Positions 5,706-11,757 of a stretch of 11,757 bases of DNA are shown in pieces. Origin of the DNA: an uncultured Ruminococcus sp. (GTDB lineage: Bacteria; Bacillota; Clostridia; Oscillospirales; Ruminococcaceae); assembly GCA_947589205.1 (NCBI GenBank), contig CANQCJ010000052.1, positions 1 to 11,757 on the forward strand. The letters are read 5' to 3'. A program made the position numbers and the translations under genes. Under the pieces are notes generated by a model. It did no database searches, had not been told where the DNA came from, and saw only the letters and a list, made by a program, of their open reading frames with translations. Positions within the stretch are counted from its first letter, which is position 1; each line of letters begins with the position of its first letter.

Positions 5706-6329
5706 ATGAACAAGACAAAGAAAAACGGCTTTCTCAAAGCCGCCTGCCTGATGCTGTCCGTCACGATGCTCGCCACCTGCGTCGTTTCGGGTACTATGGC
5801 GAAGTATACGACTTCCAGCCCCGATATTTCCGCTAAAGCAAAGATTGCAAAGTGGAGTATTAAGGTTGGTGATGAAGAACTCAAATCATTGACGGAGACA
5901 GACCTTGACTTCACGATCCTCGATACGAAAGGCGAAAGCCCTTATACGGAAGAACACGTTAAAGATAAATTGATTGCTCCCGGCACTTGGGGTTATGCTA
6001 AAGTCGAAATCAAAAATGAAAGTGAAGTGGTCGCTGATATTTCCGCTACTTTTACAAAGGATTCTACTGGTGGTCTGCCCGAAGGAATGACGGTCGTTCC
6101 GCTTGCCGAAGAGCCGAAATCTCCCGATGATGTCACAGGAGAAACACTGACTGTTTCTACAAGGAACGTTGAGGCTGAAACAGGCACTGCCAGTATCTTT
6201 GTAGCCTTTAAGTGGGAATTTGGTGATTCGGAACACAATGAAACCGACACGGAAAAGGGAGAGGCTGCGATTTCAGATCCAAACCTCACTCTTGGCACTC
6301 TGAAAATCACCGCAGATCAGGTCGACTAA
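5706..6329 (+). CDS. TasA/camelysin-like exported protein with SipW-type signal
   Basis: Predicted secreted surface or fibre-forming protein of 207 residues. The signal peptide has a basic start (KTKKNG), a hydrophobic core (about 9-28) and the junction VVSGTMAKYTT (27-36), which corresponds to the GGTxAxF-type junction of TasA. The next part, SAKAKIAKWSIKVGDEEL, and the block APGTWGYAKVEIKNESEVVADI are typical of SipW-dependent TasA-like proteins. The body ends in TLKITADQVD with no anchor, which suggests a free or polymerising subunit. A strong AGGAGG (5691-5696) lies 9 bases before the ATG. It is the gene after the first signal peptidase, the likely enzyme-substrate pair. Fibre formation is inferred from family and context. 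Confidence 0.82.
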   Translation: MNKTKKNGFLKAACLMLSVTMLATCVVSGTMAKYTTSSPDISAKAKIAKWSIKVGDEELKSLTETDLDFTILDTKGESPYTEEHVKDKLIAPGTWGYAKVEIKNESEVVADISATFTKDSTGGLPEGMTVVPLAEEPKSPDDVTGETLTVSTRNVEAETGTASIFVAFKWEFGDSEHNETDTEKGEAAISDPNLTLGTLKITADQVD

Positions 6330-6340
6330 TAATCCAAACC

Positions 6341-6381
6341 GTAAAAAAAGACAGTCTTAGAAGTGGCGCTAAGGCTGTCTT
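6341..6381 (-). terminator. Hairpin inside the operon, terminator-like on the minus strand
   Basis: AAGACAGTCTTAG (6348-6360) pairs with CTAAGGCTGTCTT (6369-6381) over 13 bases, one of them a G-T/U wobble, around an 8-base loop. The T-run (complement of seven A at 6343-6349) is on the minus side only. On the plus side there is no T-tract, so operon transcripts should read through while carrying a strong 3' stem after the first TasA-like gene. It may stabilise or separate the upstream mRNA. Confidence 0.55.
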
Positions 6382-6902
6382 ATGCGGCTGTTAAACCTTT
6401 AACGGTGCAGAACCTTGCAGATTTTCCGCTGAAATATGAGATAGATTTCAAGGAGGAAAACAGTGACGGCGTTCCGATGGAATTTCGGTTAAAGAACAGC
6501 GGCGGCTATCTCACGGACGGTTGGACGAAAGCCGCAAAGCTTGCCGACGTCAGGGAGGAATTGTCAAACAATTCAAAAACGGCATACACGCTTGAATGGC
6601 GTTGGAATTATAACGGCAATGATAAGCTTGACACGGCGGTGGGCGGCGGCGAAGCCCCGTATGTTCTGAAAATAAGCTATACCGCCGAACAGAACGGCGA
6701 AGCGGTCAGCGCGCAAAGGTCTGATAATCGCTCTGCGCAGACTGATGAGCGGTCTCCGAATACCGGCGGCAGCAGTCCTCTGCCGTTTTGTATCTCGCTG
6801 ATATTCTGCTTCGGCATGACGATGCTTTTGATGCTGCTTTTGCAGCGCGAAAACGATGATGAGGAAGATGAAGAAGAAACAGAAGAAGCAGAGGAAGCAT
6901 GA
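6345..6902 (+). pseudogene. TasA-like protein fragment with SPNTG sortase-type tail, N-terminus missing
   Basis: Open from 6345 with only a GTG at 6363 available as start and no ribosome site before it. The first residues lack a signal peptide and resemble the middle of a TasA-like domain (VQNLADFPLKYEIDF, then YTLEWRWNYNGNDKLDTAVG), so about the first 90 residues of the original protein are gone. The C-terminus carries SPNTGG followed by a hydrophobic stretch, the pattern of a sortase signal, but the last residues are acidic (Asp/Glu tract) where sorting signals normally end in Lys/Arg. The frame is the same as the preceding gene, separated by stop codons at 6327, 6330 and 6342. I read it as a deletion remnant; a coupled, non-secreted product cannot be excluded. 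Confidence 0.6.
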
Positions 6903-7407
6903 CCTGCCGCGGCGTTTAGCGGCGGGCGTGTTGACGGCGCTGTTATTTCTGATAGGCAGTCTGTTCGGGTACACGATGATAGCGAAAGCTTCGGGAGATC
7001 CCATGCCCGCGGTGTTCGGCTGGGGCAGCGCCGTGGTGCTTTCGGGCAGTATGGAGCCGAAGCTTCCGGTGGGCGCGCTGCTTGTCATTCACCGTGAGAA
7101 AAGCTACGAAATAGGCGATATAGTCACCTATGAGGACGAGAACGGCAGCATTGTCACTCATCGGCTTACGGCTCTCGAAAACGGAGAAGCCGTGACAAAG
7201 GGCGACGCGAACAACATAGAGGACGCTCCTTTTCCCGCGTCGAAAATTTGCGGAAAAGTACGGGCTGTGCTGCCCGGCGTCGGCGGCGGTATACTTTGGT
7301 TAAAAACGCCGTCGGGGATCTGCGCGGTATTGCTGTTAAGCGGACTTCCGGTAATTATTCCCGGTCATTTCATAAGAAAGGTGGGCGAAAAATTTGAAAA
7401 CGAATAA
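6856..7407 (+). CDS. SipW-like signal peptidase I (second of two)
   Basis: A second S26B signal peptidase, 183 residues, shorter than the first at both ends. Very basic N-terminus (MMRKMKKKQKKQRK), helix at about 22-44, catalytic Ser65 in LSGSMEP, His102 in VTHRL, KGDANN (115-120), C-terminal helix at about 152-170. All expected catalytic positions are present. The start overlaps the end of the TasA-like fragment by 47 bases, and the same purine-rich tract encodes the acidic tail of one and the basic start of the other. No clear ribosome site precedes the ATGs at 6856, 6859 or 6868 (only AGGA inside the overlap), so translational coupling is likely and the exact start is uncertain. It overlaps the next gene by 14 bases. 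Confidence 0.88.
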   Translation: MMRKMKKKQKKQRKHDLPRRLAAGVLTALLFLIGSLFGYTMIAKASGDPMPAVFGWGSAVVLSGSMEPKLPVGALLVIHREKSYEIGDIVTYEDENGSIVTHRLTALENGEAVTKGDANNIEDAPFPASKICGKVRAVLPGVGGGILWLKTPSGICAVLLLSGLPVIIPGHFIRKVGEKFENE

Positions 7408-8053
7408 AACTAAAAAAATACTCCGCTTAGGAGTTTCCTGCCTTTCCCTGCTGATGATAAGTGCCCTGTTAATGGTCGGCGGCTCGTTCTCCAAGCACAC
7501 CTCGACGGGGGAGATCACGGGTATACCTTCCCTGACGGTGGCGGGGCTTAAGGAGGAGGATATTGATGTAACACTGGAGGATCCCGGTACTGAATATGGT
7601 GATAATATGGCTATCCTTTGCACTGTCAAGATAACCAATAAAAGCGAAGTGCCTGTAACCTGTAGTCTGGATTTTTGGGCACATGTTAGTGAGGTTGGCG
7701 GTTTGGATACCGGTACACTTGCGAATATGAAGGTTTTGCTGGATATTAATGGAGAGCTGCTGTCGGATTCGTATTATGATGTAGATGATTTTTCAGGCAA
7801 TTTAACTGTAGGCAGTAATATCCACGTTTCTACTAATCCGGTGGAGGACATTGATGAAGCGATCTATGTGAAAGCTGCTGACGATGAAGATACCCTGGGC
7901 GAGGCGATCTGTGCGATAGTTTTTGATCTTAGTGACTGTGGATCGGCAGCTACGGCTGATACACTGAGTATTTCTCCGGGTGATCATGAAGAGGAGCATA
8001 CGAATGCCGTCACTCTCACGGTAAAACAGGCAGCAAAGGAGCCGGCATATTAA
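7394..8053 (+). CDS. TasA-like exported protein with SipW-type signal (second)
   Basis: Predicted secreted surface protein of 219 residues starting at TTG (7394), behind AAAGGTGGG (7377-7385). The start lies within the last codons of the second signal peptidase, so the two are translationally coupled. The signal peptide has a basic start, a hydrophobic core at about 11-28 and the junction MVGGSFSKHTS, matching the SipW-type cleavage region. The body includes CTVKITNKSEVPVTCSLDFW, equivalent to the conserved KNESEV block in the upstream paralogue, and is rich in Asp/Glu. No anchor or transmembrane tail is seen. The pairing with its own peptidase suggests that the operon arose from two peptidase-substrate modules. 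Whether both subunits co-assemble is unknown. Confidence 0.78.
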   Translation: MKTNKTKKILRLGVSCLSLLMISALLMVGGSFSKHTSTGEITGIPSLTVAGLKEEDIDVTLEDPGTEYGDNMAILCTVKITNKSEVPVTCSLDFWAHVSEVGGLDTGTLANMKVLLDINGELLSDSYYDVDDFSGNLTVGSNIHVSTNPVEDIDEAIYVKAADDEDTLGEAICAIVFDLSDCGSAATADTLSISPGDHEEEHTNAVTLTVKQAAKEPAY

Positions 8054-8502
8054 TGAAAAACGATAATAAAACACACGGCAAAAAATTTTATATACTGCTT
8101 ACGGCATTACTTATCCTTGCGGCTGTTTCAGCTGTCGGTACGACCTTCGGAAGATACGATCTGGGAACGATCTCGTTTCCTGATGCAAATTGGGTAGAAC
8201 CTATTGTGATAGACTTTAGGGATCTTGGCCCCGCCGTCGGAGAAGACCCAGGGATAGTCGAAGAAACGCCGACAACGGTCTATCAGGTGCAGCCCGGTGA
8301 CACGCTTCCCGATATTGCGGAAAAATTCCACACCACGGTTGAAGCGCTCATTGCCTACAATAAAATAGAAGACCCCGACAGCATACAAGCCGGCACGATC
8401 CTGCGTATCCCTCCGTCAGATCACGTTATCCCCGAGACGGATACGGTGGAAACGACCTCCACCGAGTCGGCGGAGGTCGCAGTGAACGGCGGCACGGAGT
8501 GA
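8053..8502 (+). CDS. Secreted LysM protein with SipW-like signal
   Basis: A 149-residue exported protein. The N-terminal hydrophobic segment (about 11-29) ends in AVGTTFGRYD, which resembles the TasA-type junction of its neighbours and suggests processing by the same peptidases. One LysM domain lies at about 77-120 (YQVQPGDTLPDIAEKF, then VEALIAYNKI and AGTILRIP), expected to bind peptidoglycan GlcNAc. A Thr/Glu-rich tail follows. The ATG overlaps the previous stop as TAATG, with AAAGGAG at 8035-8041, so translation is coupled. As the last gene of the operon it is a plausible wall-attachment partner for the fibre subunits, the role TapA-like proteins have elsewhere. That role is inference; no TapA homology is claimed. 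Confidence 0.82.
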   Translation: MKNDNKTHGKKFYILLTALLILAAVSAVGTTFGRYDLGTISFPDANWVEPIVIDFRDLGPAVGEDPGIVEETPTTVYQVQPGDTLPDIAEKFHTTVEALIAYNKIEDPDSIQAGTILRIPPSDHVIPETDTVETTSTESAEVAVNGGTE

Positions 8503-8574
8503 GCAATTGGCAGCGAAATAATCGAGATATCTATTTAAAAATTTTCGTTGGATCGGATATGAATGTTTATATTT

Positions 8575-8615
8575 AGCTCATACAAATGAAAATTTGTGTG
8601 GGCTTTTTTGTTTTT
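8575..8615 (+). terminator. Terminator of the surface operon
   Basis: AGCTCATACAAAT (8575-8587) pairs with ATTTGTGTGGGCT (8592-8604) over 13 bases, with two G-U pairs and a GAAA loop, followed by TTTTTTGTTTTT. It lies 73 bases after the LysM gene and defines the operon end. Confidence 0.92.
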
Positions 8616-8750
8616 GGCAGGGCGCAGGCAGCAAATGATGTCAGCGTGCAATTTTTTAGAGGGTTAAGAGGTATGCTGTTAAATTGCTAAAAACGAATGC
8701 TTGAAATTGTTCAGGCATACACTTACAGATCACGAGAAGCAAAACGGTCA

Positions 8751-9020
8751 TTAGATCGTGGGGGAAGTTTTGAAAACAATGTAACAGGAATCGAATTCAA
8801 CCGCCGGAATAGTTTATTGCGCTTTCAATTTTCGAGAAAAATTCCTTTCTTATTTTCTCTTCGATCGCGATATGCTCTGAATATGTTCCGAACAATGCAC
8901 AGTATTCGTTTGCGGAAAAGTGCATATTTTATATCCGTAAAGCCGTATTTTACTGCAATTTTTGCGATTCTTTCATCCTGCTCAATGGTATATTACGTTC
9001 GAGTTTTTGATTTTCTGTTA
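8751..9020 (-). pseudogene. SAM-dependent methyltransferase remnant, frameshifted
   Basis: Three minus-strand pieces in different frames read as the C-terminal part of a class-I SAM methyltransferase. The first, ending near 8903, is DERIAKIAVKYGFTDIKY (from 8977, preceded by QKLER in another frame). The second is FSANEYCALFGTYSEHIAI and onward (8919 down to the TGA at 8797-8799). A third short frame (VEFDSCYIVFKTSP) carries the end to about 8751. The LGTYSxH block followed by a Phe-Phe-x-x-Ile motif and Gly-Gly is familiar from this family's C-terminus. There is no N-terminal SAM-binding domain and no start. At least two frameshifts separate the pieces. I judge it dead. The family name rests on motif memory only. 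Confidence 0.5.
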
Positions 9021-9040
9021 TGAAAAAATTCGCCGTAAAC

Positions 9041-9064
9041 AAAACCGCAGGCTATGTTCTGCGG
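9041..9064 (-). terminator. Weak leftward terminator-like hairpin
   Basis: CCGCAG (9045-9050) pairs with CTGCGG (9059-9064). On the minus strand the stem is followed by TTTTGTTT. Nothing recognisable lies immediately upstream on that strand, so it may be a leftover of a lost gene. Confidence 0.4.
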
Positions 9065-9595
9065 CTTAACAAAACATTTGTCCGATACGGTATTCTATTT
9101 CAGCAGCAGAACAGTCAGAATATGCTTTTCAAAATGTGATTTGACCAATATTTATGCAGTTTTTTCCTATAATTGCCTATATATAATGATCTGATTTTGA
9201 ATGACCCTCTATGTAGTTATTCAACAGCTTTTTACTTTCGAAATATTTAAGTACAACGGCTTCCCATATTCAAGTTGAATTTTTTTGGTCAGAAGCCCGG
9301 TTTTATGTATGATGCAGATGAAGGGATTTGCCCCACACGACCTTGCGGTTAGCGCCGCCTGCCGACAGCGCAGCGACAGTAGAAGTATTTTTGGCAGATT
9401 TTTGCCTTTTCGCCCGGACTTTTATATCATAATAACATATTTAAAGCGAAAACGCACTCCAAAAAAAACTTCAATGCGCCATTCACTATTTGTGAGTCTG
9501 CGATTTTATTTTTGTATAAAAGCCTTTGATTTTACATACATTTAACTCACCTATGGTTTCAGGCTTTACACAAAGAATAATATACTTAAACTGTC
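9065..9595. other. Stretch without a recognisable gene
   Basis: AT-rich DNA with no ORF that carries a ribosome site and a believable protein on either strand. A compact GC-rich islet at about 9320-9385 stands out from the surroundings. A short minus-strand open piece near 9235-9290 (LEYGKPLYLNISKVK) could be a gene scrap, but I cannot name it. Together with the neighbouring remnants it looks like a decaying region. Confidence 0.4.
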
Positions 9596-9599
9596 GGAT

Positions 9600-9755
9600 A
9601 AAAAAGGGAGTAAGGAACACGGCAATTCTGACAAAAGACGTTTCCTATTTTGACAAAGTAAACAACGATGAAAAAATTACGCTTATCGCGCCTGATGGAA
9701 TGCTTCTTGCGGAAGATGCGGAGAACATTTACAGCATAGATCGTCAGCTTTGCCA
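9600..9755 (+). pseudogene. Possible gene scrap of unknown origin
   Basis: The plus frame gives VRNTAILTKDVSYFDKV followed by KITLIAPDGMLLAEDAENI, which looks like real protein sequence, but it has no start, no ribosome site and no family I recognise. It overlaps the final 25 or so codons of the opposite-strand XRE/zinc-ribbon gene, precisely the part of that protein that no longer resembles its family. This suggests a recombination junction near 9750-9765. Low confidence. Confidence 0.3.
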
Positions 9756-10183
9756 AGCTGCGGGAGCCGGGCTTCAAAAAATGCTCTTGCCTGTTCGGGC
9801 GGAAAATTTTCGTTCGACATATGCCCGACCAAAAAATCCGTCAGTTCCTCGATGCTTTTGTAAACAAATTTTCCGTCAGTGCAGCACCACTTGCAGTAAT
9901 CCTCGTTAAGATAGCCGTCAGGTTCACGGCTTATTTGTCCGTCATCGTCAAGCGGCATTCCGCAGCATTGACAAATAAGTTTTCTGGGAGAACCGAGAAG
10001 CGTGTTGACCGAAACGTCAAAAAATTTTGAAAGCAGCTTTAGTGTGTCGGTGTTCGGGATCGTATCGCCGTTCTCCCACCTGCTGACTGCCTGCCGAGTG
10101 ACGAAAATTTTTTCGGCAAGCTCCTCCTGCGACAGAGCGGCTTTGGTTCGCAGACCGCGTATTACATCTTTTGTTACGCTCAT
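9683..10183 (-). CDS. XRE-family regulator with C-terminal zinc-ribbon domain
   Basis: A 166-residue regulator. Residues 5-62 form a helix-turn-helix of the XRE type (LSQEELAEKIFVTRQAVSRWENG). Residues 70-140 form a putative zinc-ribbon domain with Cys71, Cys74, Cys97 and Cys100 (CQCCGMPL and YCKWCC), followed by DFLVGHMSNENFPPEQARAFFEARLPQL. This two-domain layout is common in Clostridia. Family members normally end just after ARLPQL; here 23 extra residues including CCKC follow, apparently from foreign DNA. The start at 10183 follows GAGGT (10191-10195) at 7 bases. The gene has a consensus promoter with a leader of only about a dozen bases. Target genes are unknown; self-regulation is common for such proteins. 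Confidence 0.85.
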   Translation of the reverse strand: MSVTKDVIRGLRTKAALSQEELAEKIFVTRQAVSRWENGDTIPNTDTLKLLSKFFDVSVNTLLGSPRKLICQCCGMPLDDDGQISREPDGYLNEDYCKWCCTDGKFVYKSIEELTDFLVGHMSNENFPPEQARAFFEARLPQLGKADDLCCKCSPHLPQEAFHQAR

Positions 10184-10201
10184 TATTATCACCTCAAAAT
10201 T

Positions 10202-10230
10202 ATTATAACACATAACAAAGCGCGGTGCAA
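10202..10230 (-). promoter_or_regulatory. Promoter of the XRE/zinc-ribbon gene
   Basis: TTGCAC (10225-10230) and TATAAT (10202-10207) on the minus strand, 17 bases apart, with an extended -10 (TGTTATAAT). The predicted transcript start is almost on the ribosome site, so the leader is very short. Confidence 0.75.
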
Positions 10231-10249
10231 GCAACCCGCTGCTGTATTC

Positions 10250-10471
10250 TATTTCTCCGTCGGCTTTGATAATTCCCCGATATCCGCCGAGGCGGTGATC
10301 CCGATAAGCACCGTTGACCGACAGATCGGCACAATGGTGCATGAAGCTATGGAGCTTTTAGTAATGCAGATGAGCGAACGCAAAAAACGCCGTCCCGAGC
10401 CTTTGAATGCACCGGTACACAGGACAGTAACAGCGGTACTCGTAAAGCGCGGGACGACGGATAAAAGCTGA
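10250..10471 (+). pseudogene. LacI-family regulator, C-terminal remnant
   Basis: About 70 codons ending at TGA (10469-10471) read as the end of a LacI/GalR effector-binding domain: FSVGFDNSPISAEAVIP, STVDRQIGTMVHEAMELLV, then KRRPEPL and HRTVTAVLVKRGTT. The DNA-binding domain and most of the sugar-binding domain are absent, no start or ribosome site exists, and the upstream end runs into the promoter of the divergent XRE gene. It is a deletion remnant and cannot act as a repressor. It may be a leftover of a sugar-utilisation locus such as the one the GH13 gene to the right belongs to, but that link is speculative. Confidence 0.75.
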
Positions 10472-10516
10472 AATGAAATACAAGCGGCGAAGATAAATAT
10501 ACAGCAATGAGCTTGT

Positions 10517-10945
10517 TCAGAACAAGCTTGTTCTGCGCTGCTGCTTGTTTTCACGCTTTTCTCTGATCTTGTTAGATAATTTTATCAATAAGCCGATAAA
10601 AGGAAGCAGATACAGACCGCAGCCCATAATTGCCGCTAAGCAATAAAATCCTGCAAAATCCCGGACGCAGACTGTTTTATCGGGATCGTCGGGATCATAC
10701 CAGAGAGTGATCTGTTTACCTATTTTAATTGATTTTCCCTTTCCGTAATTTGAAGTACGTTCGTATACCTTATCATTTACGGTGTATTGCAAATGTACGA
10801 CCGTACCGCTGTAATACCGTTCTATATCGGTGACGGTACCGGGTATTTTTTCATAGGTCACAAAACGGAAAACCGAATAGATCGAAACAATGAGAGACAA
10901 TATGAAAATTATCTGAGCTGCAATGAAAGGAAAATTTTTCTTCAT
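10517..10945 (-). CDS. DUF3592-like two-helix membrane protein
   Basis: 142 residues. A first membrane helix (about 6-28) is followed by an outside domain containing GTVTDIERYYSG, VHLQYTVNDKVYE, GKQITLWYDPDDPDKTVCV, then a second helix at about 99-122 and a very basic cytoplasmic tail (KIREKRENKQQRR). The beta-rich loop ending in a WYDPDDP motif is characteristic of DUF3592 proteins; their function is unknown. The start at 10945 is chosen because the promoter at 10980-11008 puts the transcript start downstream of the more distal in-frame ATG at 11032. The ribosome site is weak (GGCGGG). It is monocistronic, with no neighbour on the same strand close by. Confidence 0.75.
   Translation of the reverse strand: MKKNFPFIAAQIIFILSLIVSIYSVFRFVTYEKIPGTVTDIERYYSGTVVHLQYTVNDKVYERTSNYGKGKSIKIGKQITLWYDPDDPDKTVCVRDFAGFYCLAAIMGCGLYLLPFIGLLIKLSNKIREKRENKQQRRTSLF
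10519..10534. repeat. 16-bp perfect palindrome at the end of the DUF3592-like gene
   Basis: AGAACAAG followed by its exact inverse CTTGTTCT (10519-10534). A second overlapping inverted pair, GCTTGTTC (10511-10518) and GAACAAGC (10520-10527), gives three alternating copies of an 8-base motif. It covers the last codons and the stop of the gene. No T-run follows, so it is not a standard terminator. Confidence 0.6.
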
Positions 10946-10979
10946 AATAAAGACCCGCCTGTATGATTTCTTTATTGGT

Positions 10980-11008
10980 ATTATACACGACCTTATATAA
11001 AAAGTCAA
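10980..11008 (-). promoter_or_regulatory. Promoter of the DUF3592-like gene
   Basis: TTGACT (11003-11008) and TATAAT (10980-10985) on the minus strand, 17 bases apart: five of six and six of six consensus matches. Predicted leader of about 28 bases. Confidence 0.75.
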
Positions 11009-11133
11009 TATCATAAATGAAAAATTTTTCATCGAATTGCTGTCAAGCAGTTTAAAATGATTTTAAAAATTTTAAAGAAAATAGACACGAATAGATCACG
11101 GCTTTTTTTACAGCAGTCTAAAATGCAAATATC

Positions 11134-11175
11134 AAAAAAACGCCGCACAAGGATCGGGTCTGCGTCCTTGTGCGG
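11134..11175 (-). terminator. Terminator of the GH13 gene
   Basis: CCGCACAAGGA (11143-11153) pairs over 11 bases with TCCTTGTGCGG (11165-11175). On the minus strand the stem is followed by CG and seven T (complement of 11134-11140). It sits just after the stop of the glycosidase gene. Confidence 0.9.
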
Positions 11176-11182
11176 TATTGAC

Positions 11183-11757
11183 TTAATTCAGCTTTACAAA
11201 AACAGCCGAGCCTGCATTGATAATACATTTATTTTTATGAAGCTCCGCACCCTTTCCAAAGCTGTAGATCACTTCTCCGAGATCGCCGTTCACTTCGATC
11301 TCAGACAAATCATTCCTCGGATTTATTGCGGCAAATATCGTTTCATTATCAAAGCTTCTTATGTATGCAAGCGGTTTTCCCGCCGCCCCGTTAGATATAA
11401 ATCCTATCCTTCCAAGGCTTTGCAGAGGTTTATTTTCTTTTCTTATAGAAATAAGCTTCTTTATTTCGTTAAGTAAAGAATTTTTATCATCAAGCTGTTT
11501 TTGTACGGTCGGACGATCCGGATCGGGATCTATCGGGATATATAATTTATCTGCCGAAGCCGTCGAAAAACCTGCATTTGCACTGTCGTTCCACTGCATC
11601 GGCGAACGCGAGCCTGTTCTGCCGTAGCCGCCTTCAACGGAGGTCAGCCCCTCTACATAGTTCATGCCTATTTCATCGCCATAATAAATATACGGTGCGC
11701 CCGGCATTGAAAGCAAAAAAGCAAATGCAAGCTTTTTATTGTCGCCGCGTATATGCC
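11183..11757 (-). CDS. GH13 alpha-glucosidase/amylase-family enzyme, C-terminal part (partial)
   Basis: The 3' part of a glycoside hydrolase family 13 gene, open to the right window edge (about 191 residues visible). RGDNKKLAFAFLLSMPGAPYIYYGDEIGM is the end of the catalytic TIM barrel, with the conserved PGxPxIYYGDEIGM strand after the last catalytic Asp. YGRTGSRSPMQWNDS resembles the RTPMQW motif of alpha-glucosidase and trehalose-synthase-like members, and ADKLYIPIDPD with an ISIRKENKPL helix leads to a small beta-sandwich domain C ending in GSAVFVKLN. The three catalytic acids lie outside the window, so activity and substrate cannot be assigned. No signal peptide can be judged. It ends at its own terminator. 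Confidence 0.88.
   Translation of the reverse strand, partial: HIRGDNKKLAFAFLLSMPGAPYIYYGDEIGMNYVEGLTSVEGGYGRTGSRSPMQWNDSANAGFSTASADKLYIPIDPDPDRPTVQKQLDDKNSLLNEIKKLISIRKENKPLQSLGRIGFISNGAAGKPLAYIRSFDNETIFAAINPRNDLSEIEVNGDLGEVIYSFGKGAELHKNKCIINAGSAVFVKLN

Noticed and set aside
8697..9023. Plus-strand open frame at 8697-9023 as a gene
   Set aside because: No ribosome site and no protein-like features; the opposite strand carries the methyltransferase remnant in pieces.
10249..10554. Minus-strand open frame across the LacI stub
   Set aside because: It overlaps a well-recognised LacI C-terminus in the other strand and the end of the DUF3592-like gene; Ser/Cys-rich shadow sequence.
11057..11476. 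Plus-strand open frame over the GH13 terminator and 3' end
   Set aside because: It runs through a terminator hairpin and the antisense of a clear glycosidase and has no ribosome site.

Overview
The window looks like chromosomal DNA of a gut- or rumen-type Clostridia, most likely an Oscillospiraceae/Ruminococcus-like Firmicute. The reasons are moderate GC with strong AGGAGG-type ribosome sites, consensus sigma-A promoters, a LytTR two-component pair, a TrpB2-type tryptophan synthase, a SipW/TasA-type surface operon and SPxTG-like anchoring. This taxonomic call is inference; no marker gene fixes the species.

Layout. 1-1138 (minus): start of a membrane sensor gene cut by the window edge, preceded by its AgrA/LytR-type response regulator. 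1344-2778 (plus): a stand-alone TrpB2 gene behind a perfect-consensus promoter. 2824-3606: a zinc-ribbon membrane protein. 3735-3810: initiator tRNA-fMet with its own promoter and terminator. 4009-4638: a tyrosine recombinase that lacks its catalytic C-terminal half and ends in 20-bp tandem repeats. 4611-4901: a 291-bp segment bounded by two inverted, dif-like 28-bp recombination sites. 4942-8502: an exported-fibre operon (signal peptidase, TasA-like protein, a broken TasA-like protein with a sortase-type tail, a second signal peptidase, a second TasA-like protein, a LysM protein), closed by a terminator at 8575-8615. 8616-10516: a decayed zone with a frameshifted methyltransferase remnant, one intact XRE/zinc-ribbon regulator and a LacI C-terminal stub. 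10517-10945 (minus): a DUF3592-like membrane protein. 11183-11757 (minus): the 3' part of a GH13 glycosidase.

The main discovery candidate is the 4611-4901 segment. It has the architecture of a phase-variation switch: inverted Xer/dif-like sites with an asymmetric 6-bp core, one strong internal promoter (TTGAAA, 17 bp, TATAAT) that here points left, away from the surface operon, and terminators that insulate both flanks. In the sequenced orientation the operon has no visible promoter and faces a terminator (OFF). If the segment flips, the same promoter would sit about 105 bp upstream of the signal peptidase start and read into the whole operon (ON). The model is that the cell switches a proteinaceous surface fibre, its dedicated signal peptidases and a LysM wall-binding partner on and off together by DNA inversion. 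Inversion is inferred from the sequence, not observed.
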